The notes beneath the pieces are model-generated. The model saw nothing but the letters and a program-made list of their open reading frames with translations. It had not been told where the DNA came from and made no database searches. A stretch of 35,014 nt of DNA from an uncultured Clostridia bacterium (lineage in GTDB: Bacteria > Bacillota > Clostridia > Christensenellales > Borkfalkiaceae). Each line of letters starts with the position of its first letter. Position 1 is the first letter of the stretch. The stretch is taken from positions 1 through 35,014 of the forward strand of contig CALVHO010000021.1 of the NCBI GenBank assembly GCA_944328445.1, given 5' to 3'. Positions 1-7,522 of the stretch are shown one piece after another. The position numbers and the translations under genes are program-made.

Positions 1-177
1 AACCACGCTTTTCGCTTTTTCCCCTTGCGCCGCATAGCGGCGAACGGATGGGGTGAACGCGCGCGATCATATGGCTTTTGAAGCCGAAACATATCGCGCG
101 CGGAGGGGAAAACCGCTCGGGTTTCCCCTCAGATCACGGAAATTTCTTTCATCTCTTTTGAAAGAAATTTCGTGAAC
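1..177 (-). repeat. Multi-hairpin intergenic element, copy 1 (cut by window edge)
   Basis: This stretch is almost identical to 16252-16430, with only about seven differences, most of them in predicted loops. Read on the minus strand it starts at the murF stop codon. It contains a 15-bp stem (CACGAAATTTCTTTC paired with GAAAGAAATTTCCGTG), a GGGGAAA/TTTCCCC stem, a CGCGCGAT/ATCGCGCG stem enclosing a second GGCTT/AAGCC hairpin, and a CCCC..GGGG stem enclosing GCCGC/GCGGC. It continues beyond base 1. It may act as a 3' end structure for murF, although no T-run follows the first stem. It holds no convincing coding sequence. Confidence 0.85.
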
Positions 178-1796
178 TAATTATAAATATCCGGCAGATC
201 GTTCAAAAACAGCACGGCGTCGCCCGAAGAGAGCTCGCGGGAGAGGACCTCTTTTGCCTTTTCGAGGGTGGGGACGACGGTCAAAGCCTGCGCGTTCCCG
301 CCCGCCGCGAGGTAACCCTCCTTCACGGCGGCCACGAGCGTATCCCCCACCAGGATGACGCGGTCCAGCCCGCAAAGCTGCGCGCCGAGGGCGGCGTTCT
401 CCCGTTCCTCCAAGACGCCCATCTCGACGAGCCCGGGCGTGACGACGAACTTGCGGCCCGCAAACAGGCGCAGCACCCGCACCGCCTCGGCCGCGCCGCG
501 GGCGTTGGCGTTGTACGAATCGTCCAGCACGGTGACCCCGTTCGCCTCGACGGGCTGCAAGCGGTGCGGCACGGGCGTGAGCCTTTCGGCCTCGCGGGCG
601 ATCTCCTCGGCGGAAACGCCGAGCTTGTGCGCCATGGCCGCGGCCAAAGCGACGTCGAAGGCGGAGTGCGCGCCCAGAAGTTTGACGTGAACGGGCCGTT
701 CCGCCCCGCCGAGCACGAGCGTGAAGGACGTGCCCTCGGCGGTGCATTGCAGATCCCGCAGGCCGTATTCATGCCCCTCGCCCACGGGCACATAGCAAAG
801 CTCTTTTGCCAAAGGCGCGAGGGCGGCGGTGTTTTCGTCCTGCCCGACGACGGCGAAGCCGCCCGCCGCGGTGCCCGCGAGCACCTCGGACTTGGCGGCG
901 ACGACCGCCTCCAACGAGCCGAAGGTCTGCACGTGCTGCGGGCCGATCCCCGTGAGGATGCAGTGATCGGGCCGCACCATCGAGCAGAGCTCGGCGATGT
1001 CCCCCGGGCGGCGTGCGCCCATTTCGGCGATGAACACGTCGCAGCTGCCGAGATCGGCCTCCATGGCGGCGCGGGCGATGCCGAGCGGGGTATTGTACGA
1101 GGCGGGCGTGGCCACGACGCGGAAGCGCCGCGCCAGAAACTGCGCCAGGAAATTTTTGACGCTCGTTTTGCCGAAGCTGCCCGCGACGGCCACCTTCACG
1201 CACGGAGATGCGGCCAGCTTTTCGCGGGCGGCAGCCACGAATTTGGCGTTTTTCCGCGCCGAAAAGGGCGCGACGATCGCGCCCGCAAGCGCCAGCACGT
1301 AGGGCGAGAGCAGCGGGACGAGCGCCAAAGGCAGGTAGCGCAGGTTATCCACGAACTCGGGTTCCGTCCAATACGCGGCGGCATTGCCCGCCAAGACCAG
1401 CGCCAGCGATAGCAAGAACAGCAGCACCGCGTTCACGGCGACGATGCGCAGCACGCGCGCCGTCTGCCGCAGGGGCACTTTGAGGGCGCGGCGGTCGGCA
1501 TAGCAGTACAGCGCCGAAAACAGCGGCACGGGCAGGAGCACGACGTAGCCCGCCCAGCGTTCGGCAAAGGTGAAGCAGAAGCCGAGCACAAGCATGGTCA
1601 GCGCCGTCAACAGCGCCAAAAGGCCCAGGCGGGACCGCAGCATGTTCCTGCGGCGGAACAGCCAGGCCAGGTAGGCTTTGCCGCCGTAGCCGCACTGTTG
1701 CAGCGCGCCGAGGGCGGTGCGCAGGCACAGCCCGTACAACAGCGCACCCGCCAGCGCCACGGCGACGTATTCGATGACGGACGTAAGCGTGAACAT
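177..1796 (-). CDS. murF: Membrane-fused MurF-type Mur ligase (UDP-MurNAc-tripeptide:D-Ala-D-Ala ligase-like)
   Basis: ATP-dependent Mur ligase of 539 residues, expected to add D-Ala-D-Ala to the UDP-MurNAc-tripeptide in peptidoglycan synthesis. The nucleotide-binding loop GSFGKTS is at residues 206-212, followed by Mur-ligase features (SYNTPLG, EMGARRPGDI, DDSYNAN near residue 430). The first 180 residues are not the usual soluble MurF uridine-binding domain. They form about five hydrophobic helices (roughly 8-28, 57-77, 82-100, 117-138 and 155-176), so the enzyme should be membrane bound. I start it at the ATG at 1796, which has GGGAGG seven bases upstream; the frame stays open further upstream but without a site. 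It could instead be a Mur ligase acting on a different amino acid or envelope precursor. The fusion is seen directly; the exact substrate is inferred. Confidence 0.8.
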   Translation of the reverse strand: MFTLTSVIEYVAVALAGALLYGLCLRTALGALQQCGYGGKAYLAWLFRRRNMLRSRLGLLALLTALTMLVLGFCFTFAERWAGYVVLLPVPLFSALYCYADRRALKVPLRQTARVLRIVAVNAVLLFLLSLALVLAGNAAAYWTEPEFVDNLRYLPLALVPLLSPYVLALAGAIVAPFSARKNAKFVAAAREKLAASPCVKVAVAGSFGKTSVKNFLAQFLARRFRVVATPASYNTPLGIARAAMEADLGSCDVFIAEMGARRPGDIAELCSMVRPDHCILTGIGPQHVQTFGSLEAVVAAKSEVLAGTAAGGFAVVGQDENTAALAPLAKELCYVPVGEGHEYGLRDLQCTAEGTSFTLVLGGAERPVHVKLLGAHSAFDVALAAAMAHKLGVSAEEIAREAERLTPVPHRLQPVEANGVTVLDDSYNANARGAAEAVRVLRLFAGRKFVVTPGLVEMGVLEERENAALGAQLCGLDRVILVGDTLVAAVKEGYLAAGGNAQALTVVPTLEKAKEVLSRELSSGDAVLFLNDLPDIYN

Positions 1797-1914
1797 GCTT
1801 TTCCTCCCGTGAAGAACTCGCGGCCGCGCGCGGCCCTTTGCCTTGTGTTGCTCCGATTTTATGCGTACGTGCAAACTTTTTGCCGACCACGCCCGCCATG
1901 GCCGCGCCTTCCGT

Positions 1915-2652
1915 TCAGCGGAAAAAGGCGCGCGCGACGGCGTTGAATTCGGCGGGGCGTTCACAGAAGCAAAAATGCGAACAGCCCTTCATGTACACCA
2001 GGCCCGAGCCCGCCGTGCCCGCATGCAGCGCCTCGGCCATGTACGGCGGCGTCTGCACGTCGCGGTCGCCGAACACGTACAAAACGGGCACGCGCACCGC
2101 GGCAAGGCAGGGCGTTAAATCCTCGTTGACGATCTTTTTGAAGCTCTCGCGCATGAGCGGAGGCAGGGCGCGGTATTCGGCCGAGCCGAAGCGGCGTTCG
2201 GCAAAGCGCGGGGCGATCTTTTTGACGGCGCGGTACGCCTTGACACGCAGCGCGTACCGCATTCCGCGCCGCGGCGGGATGCCCGCGCAGCCCGTGAGAA
2301 GCGCCCGCGAAAAGGGCGGATCGGGCGAAGCGAGCAGTTTGAGCGCCACCCGCCCGCCGAAGGAATGGGCGATCAGCCGCGCCCGCGCGATGCCGAGCCC
2401 GCGCAAAATTTCGCGCGCGTCGGCGGCGTAGTCCCCCACCGACCAGGCCGCGGGCAGCGGCGCGCTCTGGCCCATGCCGCGGAAATCGAAAGCGGTCACC
2501 GAATAGTAACGCGAAAAATATTCGATCTGGCAGGCGAAACTTTCCTTGTTGGCCAAATAGCCGTGGAAAAACACGAGCGGCTCGCCCTTTCCCTTTTGTA
2601 AAAGCGAAATGCCTACGGGCCCGATGTTTCCCCTCCCCTTGCGCCCGCGCAT
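1915..2652 (-). CDS. Alpha/beta hydrolase fold protein
   Basis: A protein of 245 residues with a full hydrolase triad. The nucleophile elbow AHSFGG puts Ser at about residue 97, the acid is in VFGDRDVQT, and the histidine is in KGCSHFCF near the C-terminus. HGYLANKESF forms the oxyanion loop after the first strand. The substrate cannot be read from the sequence; esterase or lipase-like relatives of this size are broad. The start is uncertain: ATG 2652 is used here, a TTG at 2664 is also in frame, and the only strong purine box (GGGGAGGGG) lies inside the coding frame, a dozen or so bases after this ATG. It lies between rimI and murF on the same strand, with a 42-base gap to rimI, so it may be co-transcribed with the tsa genes. 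Confidence 0.8.
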   Translation of the reverse strand: MRGRKGRGNIGPVGISLLQKGKGEPLVFFHGYLANKESFACQIEYFSRYYSVTAFDFRGMGQSAPLPAAWSVGDYAADAREILRGLGIARARLIAHSFGGRVALKLLASPDPPFSRALLTGCAGIPPRRGMRYALRVKAYRAVKKIAPRFAERRFGSAEYRALPPLMRESFKKIVNEDLTPCLAAVRVPVLYVFGDRDVQTPPYMAEALHAGTAGSGLVYMKGCSHFCFCERPAEFNAVARAFFR

Positions 2653-2694
2653 CCGCGCACGCAAAACATATCCGCGCGGCCCCGCCGCGGGGCG

Positions 2695-3129
2695 TCAGCC
2701 GATGCGCTTGGTCATGACGAGGGCATCCTCGCCGTCTTCGTAATAGCGCGGGCGGACGTAGCTGCCCGCAAAGCCGCCGCGCAGGTACAAGAGCATGGCG
2801 GGCGCGTTGGAAACGCGCACTTCGAGGAACAGCTTCTTCACGCCGCGGGCCTTGGCGGCCTCTTCGAGGGCGCCGAGCAGCGCCTGCCCGACGCCGCGGC
2901 GGCGGCTGTCGGGGGCGACGGCGATGTCCGCCACGTCGGCCTCCTCGCCCGCCACCACCAAAAAGCCGTAGCCGAGCACCTTGCCGCCCTCGAAGGCGGC
3001 AAGGGCCAGCGTGCTGTCCTGGAAAAAGGTGTCGGCCAGCATGCGGTAACTCCACGGGTCGCGGAAACACGCCTGTTCCAGCGCGGCGATCGCATAGATA
3101 TCTTCGTATGTCCAGCTGCGGATCTCCAT
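2695..3129 (-). CDS. rimI: Ribosomal protein S18-alanine N-acetyltransferase RimI
   Basis: GNAT acetyltransferase of 144 residues that acetylates the N-terminal alanine of ribosomal protein S18. The acetyl-CoA loop is SRRRGVGQALL (about residues 75-85), followed by the RimI-typical FLEVRVSNAPAMLLY..GF segment. The family assignment is supported by its place after tsaE and tsaB, an arrangement common in Bacillota. The start is ATG 3129, with a weak AGGGTG box upstream. A 137-base gap containing short tandem repeats separates it from tsaB. The assignment as RimI rather than another GNAT enzyme rests partly on context. Confidence 0.88.
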   Translation of the reverse strand: MEIRSWTYEDIYAIAALEQACFRDPWSYRMLADTFFQDSTLALAAFEGGKVLGYGFLVVAGEEADVADIAVAPDSRRRGVGQALLGALEEAAKARGVKKLFLEVRVSNAPAMLLYLRGGFAGSYVRPRYYEDGEDALVMTKRIG

Positions 3130-3181
3130 GGCTCACCCTGCCCACGTTTTTCTCTGCCGTTTCCCCGCCCGCCGCCACGGA

Positions 3182-3276
3182 GCGGCGTTTGCGTTATAGG
3201 AACGAACCTTCACGGTGCGGCGTTTGTATTCATGAACGCGCCGTCAACGCGAAACGGCGTTTGCGTTTAGGAACGC
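3182..3276. repeat. Three degenerate ~35-bp tandem repeats between tsaB and rimI
   Basis: The core GCGGCGTTTGCGTT, two or three variable bases, then AGGAACG occurs starting near 3182, 3217 and 3253; the middle copy is degenerate (GCGGCGTTTGTATT..ATGAACG). Spacing is about 35 bases. The last copy runs into the 3' end of tsaB. A similar but weaker ~20-bp pattern (GCGTTCC repeats) is in the tsaE-tsaB gap at about 3927-3980. Function unknown; it may be replication slippage. Confidence 0.55.
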
Positions 3277-3896
3277 GCGGACGGCATGCCGACGCGCGCC
3301 TCGCGGTCGCGCTCGGCCTGGCTCTTTTGGATGTACAGCGCGCCGACGGGGCCGCAGTCCTGCACGCGCGCCGCCCGCACCGCCGCCAGCAACCCCGCGG
3401 CGGGGTCGCTCAGCGTGTGCGGCACGGGGAGTTCGGCCCGCGAATACACGGCGTACTCCCGCGCCAGGGCGGAAAGCTCCGCCTCCCCCGCCAGGCGGGG
3501 CGACAGCACCTCCTTTCCGTCCGCAAAGCCGCACACGTACCAGCCCGCGCGGCCCGCGGGCACGACCGCCAGCGCCTTTGCCTCTGCATTATATGCCAAC
3601 GTTTGAAATGTTGTTATGCCCAAAGAGGGCTTGCCGAGCGCCGCGCAGAACCCCTTGACGGCCGAAATGCCGATGCGGATGCCCGTGAACGAGCCCGGGC
3701 CCGTGACCGCGGCAAAGCATTCGCACTCGTTTAAGGAAAGCCCCGCCCGCGCCAGTGCCTCGCCGACGGCGTCCATCAGCCGCACCGAATGCTGCGCGGC
3801 GCAGTCGTCTTCAAAGACGGCCGCGGCGCGCCCGTCTTTTTGCGCGATGACCGTCAAATAGGCGTTGGCCGTATCGATGGCCAGAAAGTTGTCCAT
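3267..3896 (-). CDS. tsaB: tRNA t6A biosynthesis protein TsaB
   Basis: ASKHA-fold partner of TsaD and TsaE in making N6-threonylcarbamoyladenosine at position 37 of ANN-decoding tRNAs. At 209 residues it has the usual length. The N-terminal LAIDTANAYLTV is the family's first strand, and TGPGSFTGIRIG (residues 65-76) is its hallmark motif, followed by GFCAALGKPSLGITT. The start is ATG 3896. The C-terminus (ERDREARVGMPSARS) ends inside a short tandem repeat region and may be slightly altered. It sits between tsaE and rimI, presumably one operon. TsaD is not in the window. Confidence 0.92.
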   Translation of the reverse strand: MDNFLAIDTANAYLTVIAQKDGRAAAVFEDDCAAQHSVRLMDAVGEALARAGLSLNECECFAAVTGPGSFTGIRIGISAVKGFCAALGKPSLGITTFQTLAYNAEAKALAVVPAGRAGWYVCGFADGKEVLSPRLAGEAELSALAREYAVYSRAELPVPHTLSDPAAGLLAAVRAARVQDCGPVGALYIQKSQAERDREARVGMPSARS

Positions 3897-3969
3897 GCAA
3901 GTCCCTCCCCCGCCGCGGCGGGCGCGCGTTCCTGTCGAAGTCCGTGCGTTCCCGCCGCGATACGCGCGT

Positions 3970-4365
3970 TCATGCCGTTTCGATCTCGCGCGCGGTCTCG
4001 CCGCACTTGCGGATGGTCACCTCGCGGCAGCCTTCGGGCAAAACGTCGGCGATGTTTTCCGGCCATTCGACGACGCACACGCCGCCCGCGTAAAAATAAT
4101 CGCACAGCCCCAGCGCCTCGGCCTGGGCGCCGCTTTGCAGGCGGTAGCAATCGTAGTGGTAGAGCACGCCGCCGTAGTCGTTCATGTAGGCGTAGGTGGG
4201 GCTTGTGATCTCCTCGCCGATGCCAAGGCCGCGCGCCAGGCCCTTGACGAACACCGTTTTGCCCGCGCCCAGTTCGCCGTGCAGCAGCACCACATCCCCC
4301 GGGCGAAGGGTCGCGGCGTATTCTTCGGCGATGCGCATGGTATCTTCGGCACTTTCGGAAAGCAT
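3970..4365 (-). CDS. tsaE: tRNA t6A biosynthesis ATPase TsaE
   Basis: Small P-loop ATPase (131 residues) of the threonylcarbamoyl-adenosine complex. The Walker A loop is GELGAGKT (residues 30-37), followed by the TsaE signatures ITSPTYAYMNDY and YHYDCYRL, then VVEWPENI. The start at ATG 4365 gives the normal length. The frame is open to 4500, but that extension is low-complexity Gly/Arg and overlaps the promoter. It is the first gene of tsaE-tsaB-rimI, with a good promoter about 100 bases upstream. Confidence 0.92.
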   Translation of the reverse strand: MLSESAEDTMRIAEEYAATLRPGDVVLLHGELGAGKTVFVKGLARGLGIGEEITSPTYAYMNDYGGVLYHYDCYRLQSGAQAEALGLCDYFYAGGVCVVEWPENIADVLPEGCREVTIRKCGETAREIETA

Positions 4366-4467
4366 ATCCCACCCCGCAGAGCCGCCGCGCGGCGACGGGC
4401 ACGGCAGCAAAATAGGACCGCCCCCGCCGCGGCGGGCTCTCCCGCCGCCCCGCACGGGGACAGTCCC

Positions 4468-4496
4468 ATTATAAACGATTGGCCGCTTTTTGGCAA
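4468..4496 (-). promoter_or_regulatory. Promoter of tsaE-tsaB-rimI
   Basis: On the minus strand: -35 TTGCCA (4491-4496), 17-base spacer, perfect -10 TATAAT (4468-4473). An 8-bp inverted repeat (CCGCTTTT / AAAAGCGG, 4482-4505) covers the -35 box and could be an operator or the end of the upstream ribU transcript. The leader to the tsaE start is about 95 nt. Confidence 0.8.
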
Positions 4497-4516
4497 TCAA
4501 AAGCGGGAATTTTTGT

Positions 4517-5446
4517 TCAAAACTTCTTCATCAGCCGCGATACGCGCTTGTACAGGAGCACGGTCACGGCGGAAACGGCCACGCCCTTGATGAGGTTGAA
4601 CAGGACGATGTACCACCAAAGCGCCGCAAACGACTCCGCCGCGCCTTCGCCCATGTACAGCGGGAAGTTGATGTAGCGGTTGACGGCCAGCCCCGCCGCC
4701 ACCAGCAGCAGGCAGCCCGTCGCCAGCGTGGCGATGACCGTCTTGATCCCCTTTTTGCGGCGGTAAACGAGGGTGGGCACGATCGCGAAGCTGAACGTGA
4801 GCAAAAAGTTTGCGATCTCGCCCACGCCGCCCGTGCCCGTATCGAGCAGCGAAAGCAGCTCCTTGGCCGCGCTGACGACGACCGCCGCCACGGGCCCGTA
4901 CATGAACCCGCCCAACAGCACGAACACGTTGGAAAAATCGAGCTGCAAAAAGGGCGCCGCAGGGAACAGCGGAAACTCCAAAAAGGTCACCACGTACGCC
5001 AGCGCCGTCAAGAGTGCCAGCTTGGCGATGCGCGACGCCGTGAAATACCCCGCGCCGTACCGCCTTTCGACGGGCCGCGCGTCCGCGGCCGCGCCCTGCG
5101 GGGCGGGCCCCTCCGCCGGAGCCGCGCCCTGCACGCCCTCGCCCCGCGCGGGCGCCGCGGCCGTGCGCGTGCCGCAATACGGGCACAGGTACCCGCTCTT
5201 TTCGTCCCCCTGCATGGAGGCGCCGCAGCGCGGGCAGCGCCCGACTTCGCGCTCCTGCACGGCGGGCGCCACGGGCTGTGCCGCCTGCATCGCTTGCGCC
5301 TGCGCCGTTTGCGTCATTTGCGCCGTTGGCGCCTGCGCTTCTTTGCCTGCCTGCGCGGCCTGCGTTTGCCGCGCGGGCGCCTCGTTTGCCCCGCCTTCCC
5401 CGGCGGGCGCCGTTCCCGCCGCGCGGGCGATCGCCTGTTCCTTCAT
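4517..5446 (-). CDS. ribU: ECF transporter riboflavin S component RibU with N-terminal zinc ribbon
   Basis: Substrate-binding membrane subunit for riboflavin uptake, working with the ECF module (EcfA1/A2/T, not in the window). The membrane part starts near residue 135 and has five or six helices, with the RibU-typical LEFPLFPAAPFLQLDFSNV and GGFMYGPVAA segments. In front of it is an unusual 130-residue cytoplasmic extension: an Ala/Gln-rich stretch (residues 28-64), then a zinc ribbon with CPRC at 71-74 and CPYC at 88-91, then an Ala/Gly/Pro linker. The start ATG 5446 has GAGGTGAAC just upstream. The identity is backed by the FMN riboswitch in its leader. What the zinc ribbon does is unknown. 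Confidence 0.9.
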   Translation of the reverse strand: MKEQAIARAAGTAPAGEGGANEAPARQTQAAQAGKEAQAPTAQMTQTAQAQAMQAAQPVAPAVQEREVGRCPRCGASMQGDEKSGYLCPYCGTRTAAAPARGEGVQGAAPAEGPAPQGAAADARPVERRYGAGYFTASRIAKLALLTALAYVVTFLEFPLFPAAPFLQLDFSNVFVLLGGFMYGPVAAVVVSAAKELLSLLDTGTGGVGEIANFLLTFSFAIVPTLVYRRKKGIKTVIATLATGCLLLVAAGLAVNRYINFPLYMGEGAAESFAALWWYIVLFNLIKGVAVSAVTVLLYKRVSRLMKKF

Positions 5447-5507
5447 GTTCACCTCGAAAAATAAGATTTTCAAGGGGTGTGCCGCGAAGGCAAAGCCCCG
5501 CGGGCAT

Positions 5508-5532
5508 GAGAAAAGCCCCGCTTGCGCGGGGC
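5508..5532 (-). terminator. Intrinsic terminator of the FMN riboswitch
   Basis: Stem GCCCCGC / GCGGGGC with a 4-base loop, followed on the minus strand by TTTTCTC. It lies between the aptamer and ribU, as expected for a riboswitch that stops transcription when FMN is bound. Confidence 0.75.
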
Positions 5533-5576
5533 GGCGTTTCGTGGCCGCGCGGAATGACCCCGCGCGGGCCGAAAAA

Positions 5577-5695
5577 CATTCTTTTCTCATCCGGACTATA
5601 CCGTCGGTACGGGAATTGCACCCGTTCGGGGGCCTTGCGGCCCGTCGCAGACTGTCACTGCCGGTGGGGAATTTCACCCCGCCCCAAAGAATCGT
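5577..5695 (-). promoter_or_regulatory. FMN riboswitch (RFN element)
   Basis: All the conserved parts of the RFN aptamer are visible on the minus strand in order: GGGGCGGGGTGAAATTCCCC, ACCGGCAGTGACAGTCTGCGA, a variable GC stem, CGGGTGCAATTCCCG, ACCGACGGTATAGTCCGGATG and the closing AGAAAAGAAT that pairs with GATTCTTT. It lies about 130 bases before ribU, downstream of a consensus promoter and upstream of a terminator hairpin. Known role: binds FMN and turns off riboflavin genes. Confidence 0.97.
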
Positions 5696-5709
5696 TTTGA
5701 ATTGGCTCT

Positions 5710-5738
5710 ATTATACTCCCCCGCGCGGAAAATGTCAA
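5710..5738 (-). promoter_or_regulatory. Consensus promoter of the ribU riboswitch transcript
   Basis: Minus strand: -35 TTGACA (5733-5738), 17-base spacer, -10 TATAAT (5710-5715), perfect at both boxes. Transcription would begin just before the FMN aptamer. Confidence 0.92.
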
Positions 5739-5847
5739 CTTCCCTGACAATGCGAAACTCAATTTTCAAAGCCGAATGTTTGCCATCAACATTTATCACG
5801 AAAATGAACACATTTTTGCTACAAAACTTCTCCCTTAGGCCTTTTTG

Positions 5848-5876
5848 TTGACTTTTCAAAAGAACACGATTAAAAT
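5848..5876 (+). promoter_or_regulatory. Promoter of the gtr cassette
   Basis: Plus strand: -35 TTGACT (5848-5853), 17-base spacer, -10 TAAAAT (5871-5876). It faces away from the ribU promoter, with about 110 AT-rich bases between the two. The leader to gtrA is about 95 nt. Confidence 0.7.
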
Positions 5877-5974
5877 AATGAATACATTTTTAGTACAAAA
5901 ATTTTCAAACAAGGCCGTTTCGGGCCGACGCCCGCCAAACGTTTTACGGTCAGCCGGACCGAAGGATCACGCAA

Positions 5975-6514
5975 ATGAGAAAATTTTTGCAAAAACTCAA
6001 CGAAAAATTTCCGCTCCTGATGGAGATCGTACGCTTTTGCGTTGTGGGAGGGATCGCGACGATCATCGACATGCTCGTCATGGGCATCGTCCTCTACATG
6101 TTTGACCCCGCGCTCTACCCGCACTTTTACAACGTGTGGATCGGCGGAAACGATCCTTCCTCCTTGGCCACGGTCGTCGGCACGGGCGCAGGATTTATCG
6201 CGGGCCTGATCTTCAACTACGTTTTTTCCGTCTTATTCGTTTTCCGCGAAAAAGGCAAGAGCAAAAGCGTCGGAGGATTTACCGTCTTTGCCCTGCTGTC
6301 CGCGGTCGGGCTCGGCATCCATCTTTTCGGAATGTACATCGGTTACGACGTCCTCGGCATCAACGAATGGATCGTAAAGATCGTCCTGACCGCCGTCGTG
6401 ATGGTGTACAACTACCTATCCAAGAAAGTGCTTTTGTTCCGTAAACGCACCCGCGCCAAGGACACGGGATCCGCCCAAACTCCTTCGGCCCCCGCCAACA
6501 CACAGAACATTTGA
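5975..6514 (+). CDS. gtrA: GtrA family membrane protein
   Basis: Small four-helix membrane protein of 179 residues. In gtr clusters GtrA is thought to help move undecaprenyl-phosphate-linked sugar across the membrane. The family pattern is clear: FCVVGGIATIIDMLVMGIVLY as first helix, then FIAGLIFNYVFSVLFVFRE and, near the C-terminus, VVMVYNYLSKKVLLFRK. The last 25 residues are a polar tail. Start ATG 5975 with GAAGGA upstream. The next gene begins 17 bases after its stop, so the genes should be co-transcribed. The cassette is more AT-rich than its neighbours. Confidence 0.9.
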   Translation: MRKFLQKLNEKFPLLMEIVRFCVVGGIATIIDMLVMGIVLYMFDPALYPHFYNVWIGGNDPSSLATVVGTGAGFIAGLIFNYVFSVLFVFREKGKSKSVGGFTVFALLSAVGLGIHLFGMYIGYDVLGINEWIVKIVLTAVVMVYNYLSKKVLLFRKRTRAKDTGSAQTPSAPANTQNI

Positions 6515-6531
6515 ACAGAGGAAGTTTTTTC

Positions 6532-7482
6532 ATGGACAAGATCAGCGTCGTTTGCCCGTGCTACAACGAGGAAGAATGCCTTCCCCTCTTTTACGAAGAG
6601 ACGGTAAAGGCGCTCCGCGCGTTTTCCGTGCCCGTCGACTACGAATTTATCTTTGTCGACGACGGGAGCAAGGACAACACCCTTCCCATTTTGCGCGAGC
6701 TGGCAAAGCAGGATGCGCACGTGCGGTACATTTCCTTCTCCCGCAACTTCGGGAAAGAGGCGGCGATCTATGCCGGGCTGAAAGCGGCCGAAGGCGACTG
6801 CGTCACGCTCATGGACGCCGATTTGCAGGACCCGCCGAGCTTTTTGGCCCCGATGTACGACGGGATCACCAAAGAAGGCTACGATTGCGTAGGCTGCCGC
6901 AGGACGACGCGCAAGAGCGAGCCGAAACTGCGCAGCGCGTTCGCACACCTCTTTTACAAACTGATCAACAAGGTGACGACTACGGAGATCGTGGACGGCG
7001 CAAGGGACTTCCGCATGATGACAAGGCAAATGGTGAACGCCGTCCTGTCCCTGCCCGAAAAAGACCGTTTCAGCAAAGAGTTGTTCAGCTGGGTCGGCTT
7101 CCGTACGAAGTGGCTGGAATACGAAAACATCGAGCGGGCCAAAGGCACCTCGAAATGGAGCTTCCGCAAGCTGACACGCTATGCCGTCGGCGGTATCGAG
7201 AGCGCCACGGACGCGCCTTTGAAAATAAACCTGCTCTTTGCGGCCCTCTTCTTTTTGGCGGGGCTCGTTTTTGCCGTGATCGACATCGTGTTTGCGGCGA
7301 CCGGTACCGATGTATCCGCCACGATGATCCTCTTGACCGTCCTCTTTGTTTGTTTATCCTTCCTGTTTTTGGGGATCTACGTCGTCAGCGATTACGTGAA
7401 AAAGATCTTCACCAACGTCAAGAGCCGCCCTTTGTTCATCGTCAAAGAAACGGACAAAGACCAAACAGACGGCCAAAACTGA
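6532..7482 (+). CDS. gtrB: GtrB/DPM1-like polyprenyl-phosphate glycosyltransferase (GT2)
   Basis: GT2 enzyme of 316 residues expected to transfer a sugar, usually glucose, from a nucleotide sugar to undecaprenyl phosphate on the cytoplasmic face. VVCPCYNEEECLPLF begins the GT-A fold, VDDGS is at about residues 42-46, and the metal site DADLQDPP is at 95-102. GASKW-like GTSKWSF and the two C-terminal helices (INLLFAALFFLAGLVFAV and MILLTVLFVCLSFLFLGIYV) are typical of GtrB. Start ATG 6532 with AGAGGAAG upstream; a TTG at 6511 is less likely. The sugar identity is inferred from the family. Confidence 0.9.
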   Translation: MDKISVVCPCYNEEECLPLFYEETVKALRAFSVPVDYEFIFVDDGSKDNTLPILRELAKQDAHVRYISFSRNFGKEAAIYAGLKAAEGDCVTLMDADLQDPPSFLAPMYDGITKEGYDCVGCRRTTRKSEPKLRSAFAHLFYKLINKVTTTEIVDGARDFRMMTRQMVNAVLSLPEKDRFSKELFSWVGFRTKWLEYENIERAKGTSKWSFRKLTRYAVGGIESATDAPLKINLLFAALFFLAGLVFAVIDIVFAATGTDVSATMILLTVLFVCLSFLFLGIYVVSDYVKKIFTNVKSRPLFIVKETDKDQTDGQN

Positions 7483-7522
7483 GCCTTTTCTATCGCGATC
7501 CCCTTTCAGGAGAAACAAAACC

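Noticed and set aside
3897..3969. Small gene in the tsaE-tsaB gap
   Set aside because: Too short, no ribosome site, and the sequence is a weak GCGTTCC repeat.
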